From: Candidatus Hinthialibacteria bacterium OLB16
GTDB taxonomy: Bacteria; Hinthialibacterota; Hinthialibacteria; OLB16
Direction: 5' to 3'
Assembly: GCA_001567115.1 (NCBI GenBank)
Contig: LMZT01000130.1
Location: 1 to 55,470, forward strand
Length of the DNA: 55,470 bases
Part shown: piece after piece, positions 18,418-28,937 of the stretch
How positions within the stretch are numbered: position 1 is the stretch's first letter
Layout of the letters: every line of letters starts with the position of its first letter
The notes under the pieces: generated by a model
Database searches by the model: none
Seen by the model: only the letters and a program-made list of their open reading frames with translations
What the model was told of the DNA's origin: nothing
Program-made: the position numbers and the translations under genes

Positions 18418-19395
18418 CTACCAGTCCACCAGTGCGGATCCCCAGGTGAATCCTGCGCCAAAGGCCACCATGAGGACTTTCATGCCGGATACCAGGCGGC
18501 CCTGTTCGACCGCCTCATGCAGGCAGATCGGAATGGTGGCGGCGGAGGTGTTTCCGAATCTTTCAATGTTGCTCCACACCTTTTCCTTCGGGATGCCGAT
18601 CCGTTCCTGAACCGCATCGGTGATCCGCTGGTTGGCCTGATGGGGAACCAGCAGATCGATGTCATCGATCGTGAGGTTATTTTTTTTGAGGGTATTTTCT
18701 GTCAGCTCGATGGCATAACGAACCGCCAGTTTGTAAACCTCGCGCCCATCCAGGCAGGTGAAGTGGCGGTTCTGGGCAACTGTTTCCGGAGTGGTCGGAA
18801 AACGTGTTCCACCAGCCGGGATATAGATCAGCTCGGCATAGTTCCCATCCGAACCCATTTCCAGATAACGGACCCCGGGGCGATCCGAAGCACGCACCAG
18901 TGTGGCTCCAGCGCCATCCCCGAACAGCACACACGAGCCGCGATCCTGCCAGTTGAGGGTTTTGGTCAGGGCTTCCGATCCAATGATGAGAACATTTTCA
19001 TACAGGCCGGCGCGGATATATGCATCGGCAATCGAAAGCGCATAGACATACCCGCTGCAGGCCGCAGAGATATCGAATGCCATGGCGTTTTTCGCCCCGA
19101 TTTTGACTTGAGCCAGACAGGCCGAAGCCGGAAAAGGATGGTCCGGGGTGATGGTGGCGACAATCAGGGCCTGCAGGTCTTTCGGGTCCAGCCCTGCACG
19201 ATCGAGTGCCTGGAGTCCCGCTGCGGCGGCCAGATCGGAGGTCGCTTCCCGCTCATTGGCAACCTGGCGCTGATGGATGCCGGTCCGTGTGAAAATCCAT
19301 TCATCCGAGGTCTCGAGAGTCCTGGCTATTTCATCATTGGTAAGGGTTCGCTCAGGGAATGCCATCCCAGTCGATACAATTCGCGCATATTTCAT
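18418..19395 (-). CDS. fabH: 3-oxoacyl-ACP synthase III
   Basis: Starts type II fatty acid synthesis by condensing an acyl-CoA with malonyl-ACP. About 325 residues from ATG 19395, the usual length. The catalytic triad is complete: Cys in DISAACSGYVYAL, His in LVPHQANQRI and Asn in IERFGNTSAATIP. The entrance motif TSDEWIFTRTGIHQR and the C-terminal VLMVAFGAGFTWGSALV are typical. It is 117 bases after lepA. FabH-like paralogues also serve in specialised lipid pathways, so a housekeeping role is likely but not proven. Confidence 0.94.
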   Translation of the reverse strand: MKYARIVSTGMAFPERTLTNDEIARTLETSDEWIFTRTGIHQRQVANEREATSDLAAAAGLQALDRAGLDPKDLQALIVATITPDHPFPASACLAQVKIGAKNAMAFDISAACSGYVYALSIADAYIRAGLYENVLIIGSEALTKTLNWQDRGSCVLFGDGAGATLVRASDRPGVRYLEMGSDGNYAELIYIPAGGTRFPTTPETVAQNRHFTCLDGREVYKLAVRYAIELTENTLKKNNLTIDDIDLLVPHQANQRITDAVQERIGIPKEKVWSNIERFGNTSAATIPICLHEAVEQGRLVSGMKVLMVAFGAGFTWGSALVDW

Positions 19396-19512
19396 CAATC
19401 GGCATCCTCTACTGTTCTCGAAGGCTTTTGAGACTTTAGGGGCTCCATAACCGGACGGCAAGGACTGCTTTCGAAAGAGGTATAATCGAATCCCCAATGG
19501 AGAATTCTATCT

Positions 19513-21309
19513 CTATTCGACATTCAGGACGGCAAGGAAGGCATCCTGCGGCAACTCGACATTGCCCACCTGCTTCATCCGCCGCTTGCCCTCGCGCTGG
19601 CGCTGCAGCAGTTTCCGCTTGCGGGTGATATCCCCCCCATAACATTTGGCGGTGACATTTTTTCGAAGGGCACGGACATTTTCGCGGGCGATGACCTTGT
19701 TGCCGATGGCTGCCTGGATGGCCACATCGAACAGCTGGCGCGGGACAACCTGCCTTAACTTTTCAGCCAGGGCCTTGCCGCGCGAATAGGCTTTTTCCTC
19801 GTGGACAATCAGGGACAGCGCATCCACCGGCTCTCCATTGAGGAGGATATCCAGCTTGACCAACGGGCCGGCGCGAAAACCGATAACTTCGTAATCATAC
19901 GAGGCATAACCCCGCGAGACAGACTTGATCTTGTCATGAAAATCCAGAACGACCTCAGCCAGAGGAAGATCGTATCGCAGAATGACCCGGTTGCCTGGTA
20001 GATACTCCATGCCACGGGCTTCCCCGCGGCGATCGGAGCAGATCTTGAGAATGCCGCCGACTGACTCCTGGTCGGTCAGTATGGTGGCGTGGATATAAGG
20101 CTCGCGAAACTCCTCGATTTTGCCCGGGTTGGGCATCTGAGCGGGGTTGTCGATCTGCACCACCTCGCCATTGCTGAGCAGAATTTCATAGACCACATTC
20201 GGGGCGGTGATCACCAGGGAGAGATCATATTCACGCTCGAGGCGCTCCTGGGCGATGTCCATGTGAAGAGTCCCGAGGAATCCGCAACGGAACCCGAATC
20301 CAAGCGCGGTGCTGGTTTCCGGCTCGAACATGAAGCCCGAATCATTCAGATGGAGTTTGTCCAGAGCATCTCGAAGCTCTTCATACTCGCTCGACTCCAC
20401 CGGAAAAAGTCCGCAAAACACCACCGGTTTGACAGGCTCGTAGCCAGGCAGCATTTCACCTGCAGGAACACGCGCATCGGTGACTGTATCCCCCACACGC
20501 AGATCGGCGACTGTTTTGATGTTGGCAATGAAATACCCGACTTCGCCAGCCTCCAGCTTTCCGGTCCGGACCATCTTGGGGGTGAAAATCCCCACCTCGA
20601 GGACTTCATACTCCTGGTCGGTGGCCATCAGGCAGATTTTCTGCCCTTCAGTGATCTGGCCATCCACCACCCGGATGTAGGCCACCACACCGCGGTAGGT
20701 GTTGTAAATCGAATCGACCACCAGGCCACGCAGAGGGGCATCAGGTTTGCCGGAGGGCGGAGGAATTTTCCGCACCACCTCCTCGAGAACCACAGAAACC
20801 CCGCTGCCATCCTTTGCACTGACAGAAAAAATTTCATTTTCAAAGCAGCCGACCAGCTCCATGATCTGCTGCCGGGTGGATTCCGGGTCGGCATTCGGGA
20901 GGTCGATCTTGTTCATGACCGGAATGATTTCCAGCCCCTCATCCACTGCCTTGTAGAGGTTGGCGATGGTCTGTGCTTCGACACCCTGGGCTGCATCCAC
21001 CACCAGAATGGCTCCTTCGCAGGCAGCCAGAGAGCGGGACACTTCGTAGTGGAAGTCCACATGCCCGGGGGTGTCGATCAGATTGAGAACATAGGTCTGG
21101 CCATCCAATGACTGGTAGGAGATGCGTGCCGCCTGGGCCTTGATAGTGATTCCACGCTCACGTTCCAAATCCATCGAATCCAGCACCTGCTCACGCATTT
21201 CTCTTTCGGATAATGTGCGTGTGATTTCAAGGATCCGATCGGCCAGGGTGCTTTTTCCATGATCGATATGTGCAATAATTGAAAAGTTTCGTATCAATTC
21301 CTGAGGCAT
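19513..21309 (-). CDS. lepA: Elongation factor 4 (LepA) back-translocating GTPase
   Basis: 598 residues, full family length. GTP-binding motifs are [16 protein letters not shown] (G1), RGITIK (G2), DTPGHVDF (G3), NKIDLP (G4) and SAKDGSG (G5). The unique LepA C-terminal domain is present and ends [19 protein letters not shown]. The protein binds the ribosome and can reverse a translocation step. The ATG at 21309 is preceded by AAAGGGG. It is transcribed divergently from the sugar-nucleotide reductase operon and stands at the head of the minus run with fabH. Confidence 0.98.
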   Translation of the reverse strand: MPQELIRNFSIIAHIDHGKSTLADRILEITRTLSEREMREQVLDSMDLERERGITIKAQAARISYQSLDGQTYVLNLIDTPGHVDFHYEVSRSLAACEGAILVVDAAQGVEAQTIANLYKAVDEGLEIIPVMNKIDLPNADPESTRQQIMELVGCFENEIFSVSAKDGSGVSVVLEEVVRKIPPPSGKPDAPLRGLVVDSIYNTYRGVVAYIRVVDGQITEGQKICLMATDQEYEVLEVGIFTPKMVRTGKLEAGEVGYFIANIKTVADLRVGDTVTDARVPAGEMLPGYEPVKPVVFCGLFPVESSEYEELRDALDKLHLNDSGFMFEPETSTALGFGFRCGFLGTLHMDIAQERLEREYDLSLVITAPNVVYEILLSNGEVVQIDNPAQMPNPGKIEEFREPYIHATILTDQESVGGILKICSDRRGEARGMEYLPGNRVILRYDLPLAEVVLDFHDKIKSVSRGYASYDYEVIGFRAGPLVKLDILLNGEPVDALSLIVHEEKAYSRGKALAEKLRQVVPRQLFDVAIQAAIGNKVIARENVRALRKNVTAKCYGGDITRKRKLLQRQREGKRRMKQVGNVELPQDAFLAVLNVE

Positions 21310-21438
21310 ACTCTTGATTCTATCCCCTTTAATCCGAAGCGTTTAGTATCATGTTCACAGGAGTTTGCGTAGGTGGGACACCTGAAAAAGGATTTTCCGC
21401 CCGATTCACCAAGAAACAAACACGAGAAGGAAGACTGT

Positions 21439-22423
21439 ATGAGCGAAGATGAATTGACTCCAGAATCAACCTCTGAGTCCACAAAGAAGCCACGAGTTCT
21501 CGTCACCGGAGCGACAGGCTTTCTTGGGCAAAGAGTGATCCGGGACCTGGCCGGTTCCTATGAAATCCATGCTACGCACCATGGCGGACTGGAGCCATCG
21601 GACAATGTCCAGCCGGTTCACTGGGGGGCTTCCTCGGCATCCCCGGAGGCGCTGGTGGCGTTGTCTTCTCCGGAAGTCCTGATCCATCTGATGGCTCTGG
21701 CGCGCACCGAGGCCTGTTCACAACAGCCCGAGCTGGCACACAGGCTGAATGTCGAGGTTGCCGGACGCCTGGCGCATGTCTGCTGCCTGCGCGGCATACC
21801 GATGATATTCACATCGACTGACCTGGTTTTCGATGGCACCAGGGGGATGTATGTGGAAGAGGATATTCCGGTCCCGATCAATACCTATGCTCGAACCAAG
21901 TGGGAAGCGGAGCAGCTCCTCACTCAAGAATTCGCTGACCAGCCGCACCTGCTGACCATTTTCCGCATCGGCCTGTCCTATGGATGGGGGGGATGAAGCC
22001 CACCCGGGGCCGGCCGGATGGGTGCTGAATGCTCTCCGTGCAGGCAGGAGTGTGCAGCTCTTTCAGGATGAATTCCGCAGCCCGATCTATCAGGGAGATG
22101 TATCCAGGGCGATTTCAGATGCCTTTGAAAATAAAATCTCCGGGTTGTTCCATCTCGGCGGACCGGAGCGAATCGACCGATATGCCCTCGGTGTTCTCAT
22201 GGCCGAAAAATTCGGCCTCGATCCGGCGCTGATTCAGTCCGGGTCTGTCACTGAATATCAGGGGCCTGAGCCGCGTTCGGCTGACTGTTCCATGGATAAC
22301 TCCCTCTTCAAAAAGACCTTTGGCTGGACACCCTCGACCATCACGGAGGGATTGGATCGAATGGCCAGTGATGCTGTTCACAACCAGCCTGAGGAACAGA
22401 TTTGCGCCGGGGCCAATGGATGA
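21439..22423 (+). CDS. RmlD-like sugar-nucleotide reductase, SDR family (one frameshift)
   Basis: NAD(P)-dependent reductase of the dTDP-4-dehydrorhamnose reductase type, about 327 residues. The cofactor loop is RVLVTGATGFLGQRVI; FTSTDLVFDGTRGMY carries the Ser/Thr of the active site, and the YARTK motif (YxxxK) provides Tyr and Lys. The frame breaks near 21990 where a seven-G run needs six to continue YGWGDEAHPG. The C-terminal half (DEFRSPIYQGDVSRAI, GLFHLGGPERIDRYAL) is typical of RmlD substrate domains. It begins a rightward operon and its stop overlaps the dgt start. Exact sugar unknown. Confidence 0.8.
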
Positions 22424-23622
22424 TGCACCTGCTGTCACGGGAGGAATCGGAAAAGCGTGAGAGGGACACCCTTTCACCGCTGGCGGCTCAGAGCGCCGAC
22501 ACACTGGGGAGATGCCATGGTGAAGAAGAACATCCCCTCCGGACCGCTTTCCAGCGTGACCGTGACCGCCTGATCCATTCCACCGCATTCCGCCGCCTGG
22601 AATATAAAACCCAGGTTTTCGTGAACCACGAAGGGGATTATTACCGAACCCGGCTCACCCACACCCTCGAGGTGGTTCAGATCGCGCGCTCCATGGCCCG
22701 CTTCCTTCGCCTGAATGAAGACCTGGCCGAGGCCATGGCCCTGGCGCATGATCTGGGGCATACCCCCTTCGGTCATTCGGTGGAGGCAGTGCTTCAGGAA
22801 CTCGTCATCGATGCCGGGGGATTTGAGCACAATGCCCAGGGGCTTCGTTGTGTCGATCTGCTCGAGACTCCCTATCCCGACTTTCCCGGGCTTAATCTGA
22901 CTTATGAAGTCCGTTCGATCTTCACCAAGAAATCCTCCATGGCGGAGCTGCTGCGGAAAGGGTATGCCGATCCCGGCTCGCAGCGTTTTATCCGGGGACC
23001 CCGCCAGCCCCTGCTCGAAGCCCAGATAGTCGACCTGGCCGACAGCATCGCCTATAACAGCCATGATGTGGATGATGGGATCAAGTCCGGACTGCTCTCC
23101 CCGGAGATGCTGGAGGAGGTTCCACTCTGGCGGGAGGTCTGGAAAAGTGTCCGTGGCCGGGATGAAAGCAGCTGCCGCCATGCGGCCATCCGGGAGCTGA
23201 TCAACCTGCAGGTGACCGATGCCGCCGAGGAATCTCTGCGCAGGATGTCACAGCCTTCCCAACCGATTCCGGTTCCGGAGTCTGGAGAATATCCGCCCCT
23301 TGGGGTTATTCCACGCCAGATTGAATTCAGCACCGCGATGAGGGATTCGGACAGATCCCTTAAGGATTATCTGCATTCCAATCTCTACCACCACCCACAG
23401 GTCACCAGGCAGATGGACCGTGCCCAGGAAATGATCCGCAGATTGTTTCAGGCCTATTTTCAAAGCCCTGAACAGATGGCCCCGCAGTTTCGCATGAGGC
23501 TTGCGAAAGAACCCAAGGCTCGTGTGGTTTGTGATTACATCGCAGGCATGACTGACCGGTTCGCCGAGGACGAATACATCAGCCTGTTTCTGCCTCCTTC
23601 TCTGGTGGCACGGAATCGATGA
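22420..23622 (+). CDS. dgt: Deoxyguanosinetriphosphate triphosphohydrolase-like protein (HD domain)
   Basis: 400 residues. Hydrolyses dNTPs to nucleoside and triphosphate, controlling dNTP pools and limiting phage DNA synthesis. The HD-domain metal site is complete: RLTHTLEVVQ, then MALAHDLGHTPFGHSVE, then DLADSIAYNSHDVDDG. The N-terminal signature FQRDRDRLIHSTAFRRLEYK, then TQVFV, is the substrate/allosteric region of the dNTPase family. It overlaps the upstream gene by four bases and its TGA overlaps the next ATG, so the three are translationally coupled. The short type-2 dGTPase-like group has broad dNTP specificity. Confidence 0.92.
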   Translation: MMHLLSREESEKRERDTLSPLAAQSADTLGRCHGEEEHPLRTAFQRDRDRLIHSTAFRRLEYKTQVFVNHEGDYYRTRLTHTLEVVQIARSMARFLRLNEDLAEAMALAHDLGHTPFGHSVEAVLQELVIDAGGFEHNAQGLRCVDLLETPYPDFPGLNLTYEVRSIFTKKSSMAELLRKGYADPGSQRFIRGPRQPLLEAQIVDLADSIAYNSHDVDDGIKSGLLSPEMLEEVPLWREVWKSVRGRDESSCRHAAIRELINLQVTDAAEESLRRMSQPSQPIPVPESGEYPPLGVIPRQIEFSTAMRDSDRSLKDYLHSNLYHHPQVTRQMDRAQEMIRRLFQAYFQSPEQMAPQFRMRLAKEPKARVVCDYIAGMTDRFAEDEYISLFLPPSLVARNR

Positions 23623-24594
23623 CCAGCGAAGAGCAGGCCCCGCTGCTGGTCCCAGGCCCTGAGGATGAAGAAAAGCGGATAGACCTGTTCCTCTCCGAAA
23701 GGCTGCCGGAGCTTTCACGCACACGCCTCCAGGACCTGATCAGCCAGGGCCAGGTTGAAACCAGCGCCGGGATCGTGCGGAAGCCGAGCTTCCGGTTGCG
23801 GCGTATCGGCTGGGTGGCGCATCCATGTTCCCGACCCGGCTGCAAGCCTGGTGCCTGCCGAAGATCTCCCGCTGGAGATTCTGTTCGAAGATTCCGACTT
23901 TGCAATTGTCAACAAACCGGCGGGAATGCCGACTCACCCCAGCTTCAGCCGTACCAGCGGGACTCTGGTAAATGCAACTGCTCTTTCCACCTCAAAGACC
24001 TCATCCGGAATCGGCGGGGTTCTGCGCCCGGGGATTGTTCACCGGCTGGATCGTGTCACCAGCGGACTTCTGATCATTGCCAAGAACCAGTTTGCCCATG
24101 AAAAGCTGGCCGATCAATTCCGCCGAAGGACTGTAAAGAAGACCTACCGTGCCCTGTGCCTCGGAGAGGATCCTGGAGAGTCAGGAATCATCGAGGGATT
24201 GATTGGGCGCCATCCCATCCGGCGGAAGAAAAGGGTCCTTGGCCAGGAGGGAAGGCCATCCCGGACATCCTATAGCAGAATTTTTTCCTGTCCTCCGCTG
24301 TATGGCCTTTACCTGTTCCCATACACCGGCCGCACCCATCAGCTGCGAACTCACCTTGAAAGCCTCCACTGCCCGATTGTCCTCGATCCGCTGTATGGTT
24401 ATGAGCCGCAGCGCTGGCCTTACCCGAAATTCAATCCACTGCTGAAAAATTATCCCGGCATCTTCCTTCATGCCGAAAAGCTGGAATTCCACCACCCGCG
24501 GGAGGGCATCGAGTGTGCTTTTTCTGTTCCACCGCCACAGCAGTTCCAGCTGCTGTGGGATGCGCTCAATCCCGGAGGGAAGGAGTCCCGTTGA
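23619..24594 (+). CDS. RluA-family pseudouridine synthase (one frameshift)
   Basis: Converts uridine to pseudouridine in structured RNA, about 324 residues. An N-terminal S4 RNA-binding domain (RIDLFLSERLPELSRTRLQD) is followed by the catalytic domain: FAIVNKPAGMPTHPS, the catalytic Asp in VHRLDRVTSGLLI, and YTGRTHQLRTHL. The frame changes within about 23795-23805, between KPSFRLR and SAGWRIHVPDPAAS, and equals one extra base. The start ATG overlaps the dgt stop (ATGA). It is closest to RluD/RluC-type enzymes acting on 23S rRNA, but the site cannot be deduced. Confidence 0.88.
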
Positions 24595-24656
24595 GGTTTC
24601 AACGGGGATGCCATGGCCACTTATCAAAACAGATGTGATTGGTGACAATTCACAAT

Positions 24657-25583
24657 ATGATCGACCTGAGAGATAAAAGCATCTGCCTGACTGGAGGGGC
24701 TGGATTCATCGGCAAGCACATCCAGCAGGGTCTGCTGGGCCGGGGGCTTGCCCCGGATCAGATCCGTGTTCCACGCAGCACGCAATGTGACCTCACCCAG
24801 CTGGATCAGGCGCGCAGAGCGGTCCAGGGCTGCGATGTGGTCATCCATGCCGCCGCGGTCGTTGGAGGAATCCACTACAACCAGGCCTTTCCGGGCGAAG
24901 TGTTTTATAAAAACATGCTGCTGAACCTTCAGGTGCTCGAGGCCTGCCGCCTGGAGAAAGTGGAAAAAGTGGTGTGTGTCAGCAGCGCCTGCGCTTATCC
25001 CCTCAAAGCCCCCACTCCGATCCATGAAGATTCGCTCTTCGAGGGAGAGCCGGAACCGACCAATGCGCCTTATGGGAATGCCAAGCGGATGCTGGTTGTC
25101 CAGGCCCAGGCTTACCAGGCCCAGTATGGAATGAACTGTGTTTCGGTGATCCCGTTCAATGCCTTCGGGCCAGGCGACAATTTCGACCCGAAAACCTCGC
25201 ATGTAATCCCGGCATTAATCCGGAAATGCTTCGAGCAGGATGAGCTGGTCGTGTGGGGCGATGGATCCCCGACACGCAACTTCCTTTATGTTGAAGACTT
25301 CGCCGAGGGGATCATCCTGGCCGCAGAAAAACTGGACCGGCCGGAGCCGGTGAATATCGGCACCCGCGAAGAAACCAGCATCCGGGAGCTGGTGGATCAC
25401 CTGGTTCGTGAAACCGGGTTCAAAGGACAGGTGCGGTTCGACACATCAAAGCCGAATGGCCAGCCAAGGCGTTCCGCAGATATCTCTCGGGCACAGGAGT
25501 GGCTGGGATTCCAGCCACGCTACACCTTTGTGGAAGGGCTTCGAAAAACAGTCGACTGGTATCGAAAGGCCTGCCTGTCATGA
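24657..25583 (+). CDS. NAD-dependent epimerase/reductase, GDP-L-fucose synthase-like
   Basis: 308 residues of the extended SDR family. The cofactor loop is CLTGGAGFIGKHIQ; CVSSACAYPL gives the catalytic Ser and YGNAK the Tyr/Lys pair. The segments VGGIHYNQAFPGEVFYKNM and EPTNAPYGNAKRM, then FNAFGPGDNFDPKTSHVIPA, match GDP-4-keto-6-deoxymannose epimerase/reductase (Fcl) closely. It would supply GDP-fucose or a related sugar for glycan synthesis. It starts at ATG 24657 and its TGA overlaps the following GT2 ATG. No mannose dehydratase (gmd) is in the window, so the exact product is uncertain. Confidence 0.8.
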   Translation: MIDLRDKSICLTGGAGFIGKHIQQGLLGRGLAPDQIRVPRSTQCDLTQLDQARRAVQGCDVVIHAAAVVGGIHYNQAFPGEVFYKNMLLNLQVLEACRLEKVEKVVCVSSACAYPLKAPTPIHEDSLFEGEPEPTNAPYGNAKRMLVVQAQAYQAQYGMNCVSVIPFNAFGPGDNFDPKTSHVIPALIRKCFEQDELVVWGDGSPTRNFLYVEDFAEGIILAAEKLDRPEPVNIGTREETSIRELVDHLVRETGFKGQVRFDTSKPNGQPRRSADISRAQEWLGFQPRYTFVEGLRKTVDWYRKACLS

Positions 25584-26311
25584 GCGCCCGCCAGCCTCGC
25601 ACCCTGGTGCTGCTGACACTCAATGAGATCGAGGGAATAACCGCCCTGCATGATCGCATTCCTTATGTTTGCGCCGATGAAGTCTTCGTGGTGGATGGCG
25701 GCAGCAGGGATGGCACTCGTGAGTTTTTCATCGGGCATGGCATCCGAGTGCTCGACCAGAAAAGCAAAGGCCGTGGAGAAGCCTTCCGCCTGGCGGTACA
25801 GGAAGCCCTCCATGACCATATCTTGTTCTTCTCGCCGGATGGCAATGAGGATCCCGCCGATATTCCAAAGCTGTTTGATCTGCTCGATGAAGGAGCCGAT
25901 ATCGCCATCGCACGCCGTTTCGGGCCGGGTGCCCACAATGAGGAAGATGACCAGACTTTCCGCTGGCGTGCCTGGACCAATCGGGCTTTTACTCTGGCGG
26001 TGAACCTGGTCTGGAATCGTGGAAGTTATGTCTACGACACCATCAATGGCTTCAGGGCTTTCAAGCGTTCCAGCTTCGAAAAGCTGAAGGTGGATGGCCC
26101 CGGGTTTGTCATCGAATTCCAGTCCACAATCCGCGCACTGAAACAGGGGATGAAGATCCGCGAGATTCCAACTTACGAAGGGGCGCGCATTGGCGGGGAA
26201 AGCACAGCGAAATCATTGCCGACCGGGGTGCTGTTTGTCCGGCATTTCATTCGGGAACTGCTGATCGGTAAAAGGTTCTCCCGCGGGCCGGACACTGGCG
26301 GCAGCCACTGA
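25580..26311 (+). CDS. GT2 family glycosyltransferase (dolichyl-phosphate-mannose-synthase-like)
   Basis: 243 residues of a GT-A fold enzyme. The nucleotide-sugar site is TLVLLTLNEIEGI then VFVVDGGSRDGTREFF; the metal-binding acidic motif is FFSPDGNEDPADIP. A later conserved segment is GFRAFKRSSFEKLKVDG. No C-terminal membrane helices are obvious, so it is a short soluble form. It overlaps the epimerase gene by four bases, which supports a shared role in making a surface glycan or polyprenyl-linked sugar. It lacks the RxxR/TM tail of the other GT2 genes in this window. Confidence 0.85.
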   Translation: MSARQPRTLVLLTLNEIEGITALHDRIPYVCADEVFVVDGGSRDGTREFFIGHGIRVLDQKSKGRGEAFRLAVQEALHDHILFFSPDGNEDPADIPKLFDLLDEGADIAIARRFGPGAHNEEDDQTFRWRAWTNRAFTLAVNLVWNRGSYVYDTINGFRAFKRSSFEKLKVDGPGFVIEFQSTIRALKQGMKIREIPTYEGARIGGESTAKSLPTGVLFVRHFIRELLIGKRFSRGPDTGGSH

Positions 26312-26322
26312 CCGCAGGTGTT

Positions 26323-27037
26323 ATGCGACCATCGAAAATCCTTCCAGCCGGCCTGACTCCCAAACAGGCGGTCCAGCTGCAGCGGGAACTCCTCGGACAG
26401 CTGATCTTCGGGCCTTTGCCGGATCCTCGGGACAAACTCCTGATCGCGGGGGCCGATTGCTCCTATGAGAAAAAGGCCCGGGATGGTTATGCGGCCCTGG
26501 TGGTCTGCAGGTGGCCGGGAATGGAGATTGTCGAAATCGCACGCTATGCCGGCCTGGTTTCATTTCCCTATGTTCCCGGGCTGCTCTCTTTTCGTGAGCT
26601 CCCGCTGCTGCATGCCGCCTGGCAGTTGCTTCGACGCAAGCCGGATTTGGTGGTGGTCGATGGCCAGGGATATGCCCACCCACGGCGTTTCGGGCTGGCC
26701 TGCCATGCCGGCCTGCTCTGGAAGAAGCCGACTCTCGGATGCGCCAAGTCCATCCTTGTGGGAGAGCATGGGGAACTGGGAGCCGAACGCGGGCAGAGGA
26801 GTGAGCTGATCCACAATGGCGAGGTCATCGGGATGGCGCTGCGAACACGCGCCCATGTTCGCCCGGTCTATCTCTCCAGTGGCTTCCGTTGCGATCTCCC
26901 CCAGCGCAGTCGACTGGATGCTTCGATTGACCGGCAGGTATCGCCAGTCCGAACTCATCCGGCTGGCGCATCGCGAGGTCAACATTCTGCGGAAAGCCGG
27001 CAGAGAGTCTCAGAACCAGCAGAATCCGGCTGCTTGA
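26323..27037 (+). CDS. nfi: Endonuclease V (one frameshift)
   Basis: DNA repair nuclease that nicks next to hypoxanthine (deaminated adenine), about 237 residues. Active-site landmarks are the Asp in AGADCSYEKK, PGLLSFRELPLL (FREL), and VVDGQGYAHPRRFGLACHAG (Asp and His). GCAKSIL follows. The frame breaks at a five-C run near 26903: one C fewer joins SSGFRCDLP to SAVDWMLRLTGRYRQ and gives the typical C-terminus. It closes the rightward operon, 11 bases after the GT2 gene, and ends 36 bases before the convergent histidine kinase. Confidence 0.88.
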
Positions 27038-27072
27038 GGCTTCACAGCCAGCCCCCCTGGAAGAAGGGGAAA

Positions 27073-28937
27073 TCAGCTGCTTCCATTGCCCGGATCAGTG
27101 GGCCTTGCACGAAGAAAAAGAAAAAAGGTCAACCCCTCTCCGGGATGATTCAAAACCTTCAGCCCGGCCTCATGGTCCTCAACAATACGTTTGACTACCA
27201 CCAGCCCCAGGCCGAACCCACCGGGTGTGCCTGTTTTGAAAGGCTCGAAAATTCCACGGACTTCATCTTCCCGGATCCCGCCGCCGGTATCGGACAATGA
27301 CAGGCACACGACAGGTTGCTGCAGCCCCTCACTGTCCCCAGCCTGGCTGAATGGAACGATGGTTTCACCCGGGATGCTGTCCATCTCCCTGCCCTCCATC
27401 CTCCAGGCATGCACCGAGATCCTTCCCCCCTGTGGCATGACATTCAGGGCATTCAGCAGCAGGTTCATGAGCAGCTGCCGCAGCTGCGATACATCCACAC
27501 GGACCTCCGGCAGCTCCTCCGGCAGATCGATCAGCAGGTCAATCCCCTGGTCACGCAGGCGCAGGCGCAGCAGCTGGAAAATCGCCTGGATTTCCCGCTC
27601 CAGCGTGATCCAGTCAAATTCCGACGGGCGCGGCCGTGCGACTTCCAGCAGCTGGGTGACGCAACGGTTGATGCCATGCAACTGGCTGGCGATCACCCGG
27701 ATGTCTTCCGCCTCTGCGGCATTATGCGACTCCCAGTTGTCAATCAGCATCTTTACAACCGCAAGTGGATTGCGGATTTCATGGGCCACACCGGCGGCCA
27801 GCTCCCCGATCATCGAGCGTTTATCCAGATCATGCACCTGCTCTTCCAGATGCTTCGCCTGGCTGAGTGTTCGCGCATTCTGGATCGCGATGGCGCTCTG
27901 GGATGCCAGAAGGGTGAGCAGGTATATGTTATCGGCGGTGTAACGGTAACGGCGTGCGGCATAGACATTCAATGCCCCCATGCAGCGGTCCCGCCAGCGC
28001 AATGGGACAGACAGAAGTGAGACCAGGCCCTCGCTGTGAGCCAGCTCACGATGCTGGTAGGCCTCGCAGGCCCTGACATCCCGAACCATGATCGGACGGC
28101 CCGATTTGACCACACGCCCGACCAGAGAGGTTTCGATATCCAGATTCGGCTTGCGGATATAGTCCGGGCTGGATCCATACACACTCTCCAGCACCAGCTC
28201 ATTTGTTTCCGGATTCACCAGCATCAGGCTGGCAGTCTTGGCTTTCATCAGCACAGTCGCCTGCTCGACCACAGACTGAAGAATGTCATGGATTTCGAGC
28301 TGGGAGGTGATGGTATTGCCGACCGCCTGGATGGCCTCCAGGATCCGTGTCCGCCGCGCCAGGCTCGCTTCGAGCTGCAGCCTTTCCCACTGGATGACAT
28401 GCTTTTTCCAGGCCTGCTCGAAAGCCGGCCCAAAGTCAGCTGGAGCAGCCGGCCCGGGTTCGACTGCAATCAGTCCAAGCATTTGCCTGCCATTGGCCAG
28501 GCGGCAGATCCACTGATAACGGCCCGCTGGTTCCGGCAGCCCGAGCAGCTCCACCGGCCGGCCGCCCAGAGGGACACACTCGCGCTGATCGCTTTCCATC
28601 AACCGATAGAGAAAGTCATCCTCAGGCAGGGTGCGGGGAAATCCGAGCGGGCACTGGAAGAATTCTGGAAAAACCGCCTCGAGAACCAGGGCGCGGTGAG
28701 CCGGGGCTTCCGGGTCGATCAGATCGACATCCTCCTCATCGATCAGGCCGGAAGGCTGGGGCTTCGTGCATCCCTGCTGCGGGAGCGCGGGCGCATGTAA
28801 CGGTTCCTGGGGGGGTCTTCCAGAAAATGGCGGCCATCCAGGCGCAGGATCCATAACGCCAGACGTTCGGCTTTCAAATCGGCAGCCAGGCTGGCTACCA
28901 GGGACTCCAGGATTGGACCGAGATCATCATACCACAC
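27073..28937 (-). CDS. GAF-domain sensor histidine kinase (one frameshift near the 5' end)
   Basis: About 621 residues, apparently cytosolic. The N-terminal part (YDDLGPILESLVASLAADLK, then AERLALWIL) is in another frame that changes between about 28745 and 28790. A GAF sensor follows (TASLMLVNPETNELVLESVY to LLSVPLRWRDRCMGALNVYA). The HisKA dimerisation helix has the phospho-acceptor in GVAHEIRNPLAVVK, and the ATPase has N-box LLMNLLLNALNVM, G1 LSDTGGGIRED and G2 GGFGLGLVVVKRI. The likely GTG start at 28937 overlaps the yjbQ stop region. No response regulator is adjacent, so the output is unknown. Confidence 0.85.

Noticed and set aside
18202-19431. A 409-residue ORF on the plus strand
   Set aside because: Antisense to fabH and the glycosyltransferase start; no family resemblance and overlaps strongly supported genes.
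20089-21111. A 340-residue ORF on the plus strand
   Set aside because: It is entirely antisense to lepA, which has all five GTPase motifs; long antisense ORFs are expected at this base composition.
28036-28800. A 254-residue plus-strand ORF
   Set aside because: Antisense to the GAF region of the histidine kinase; no domain signature.
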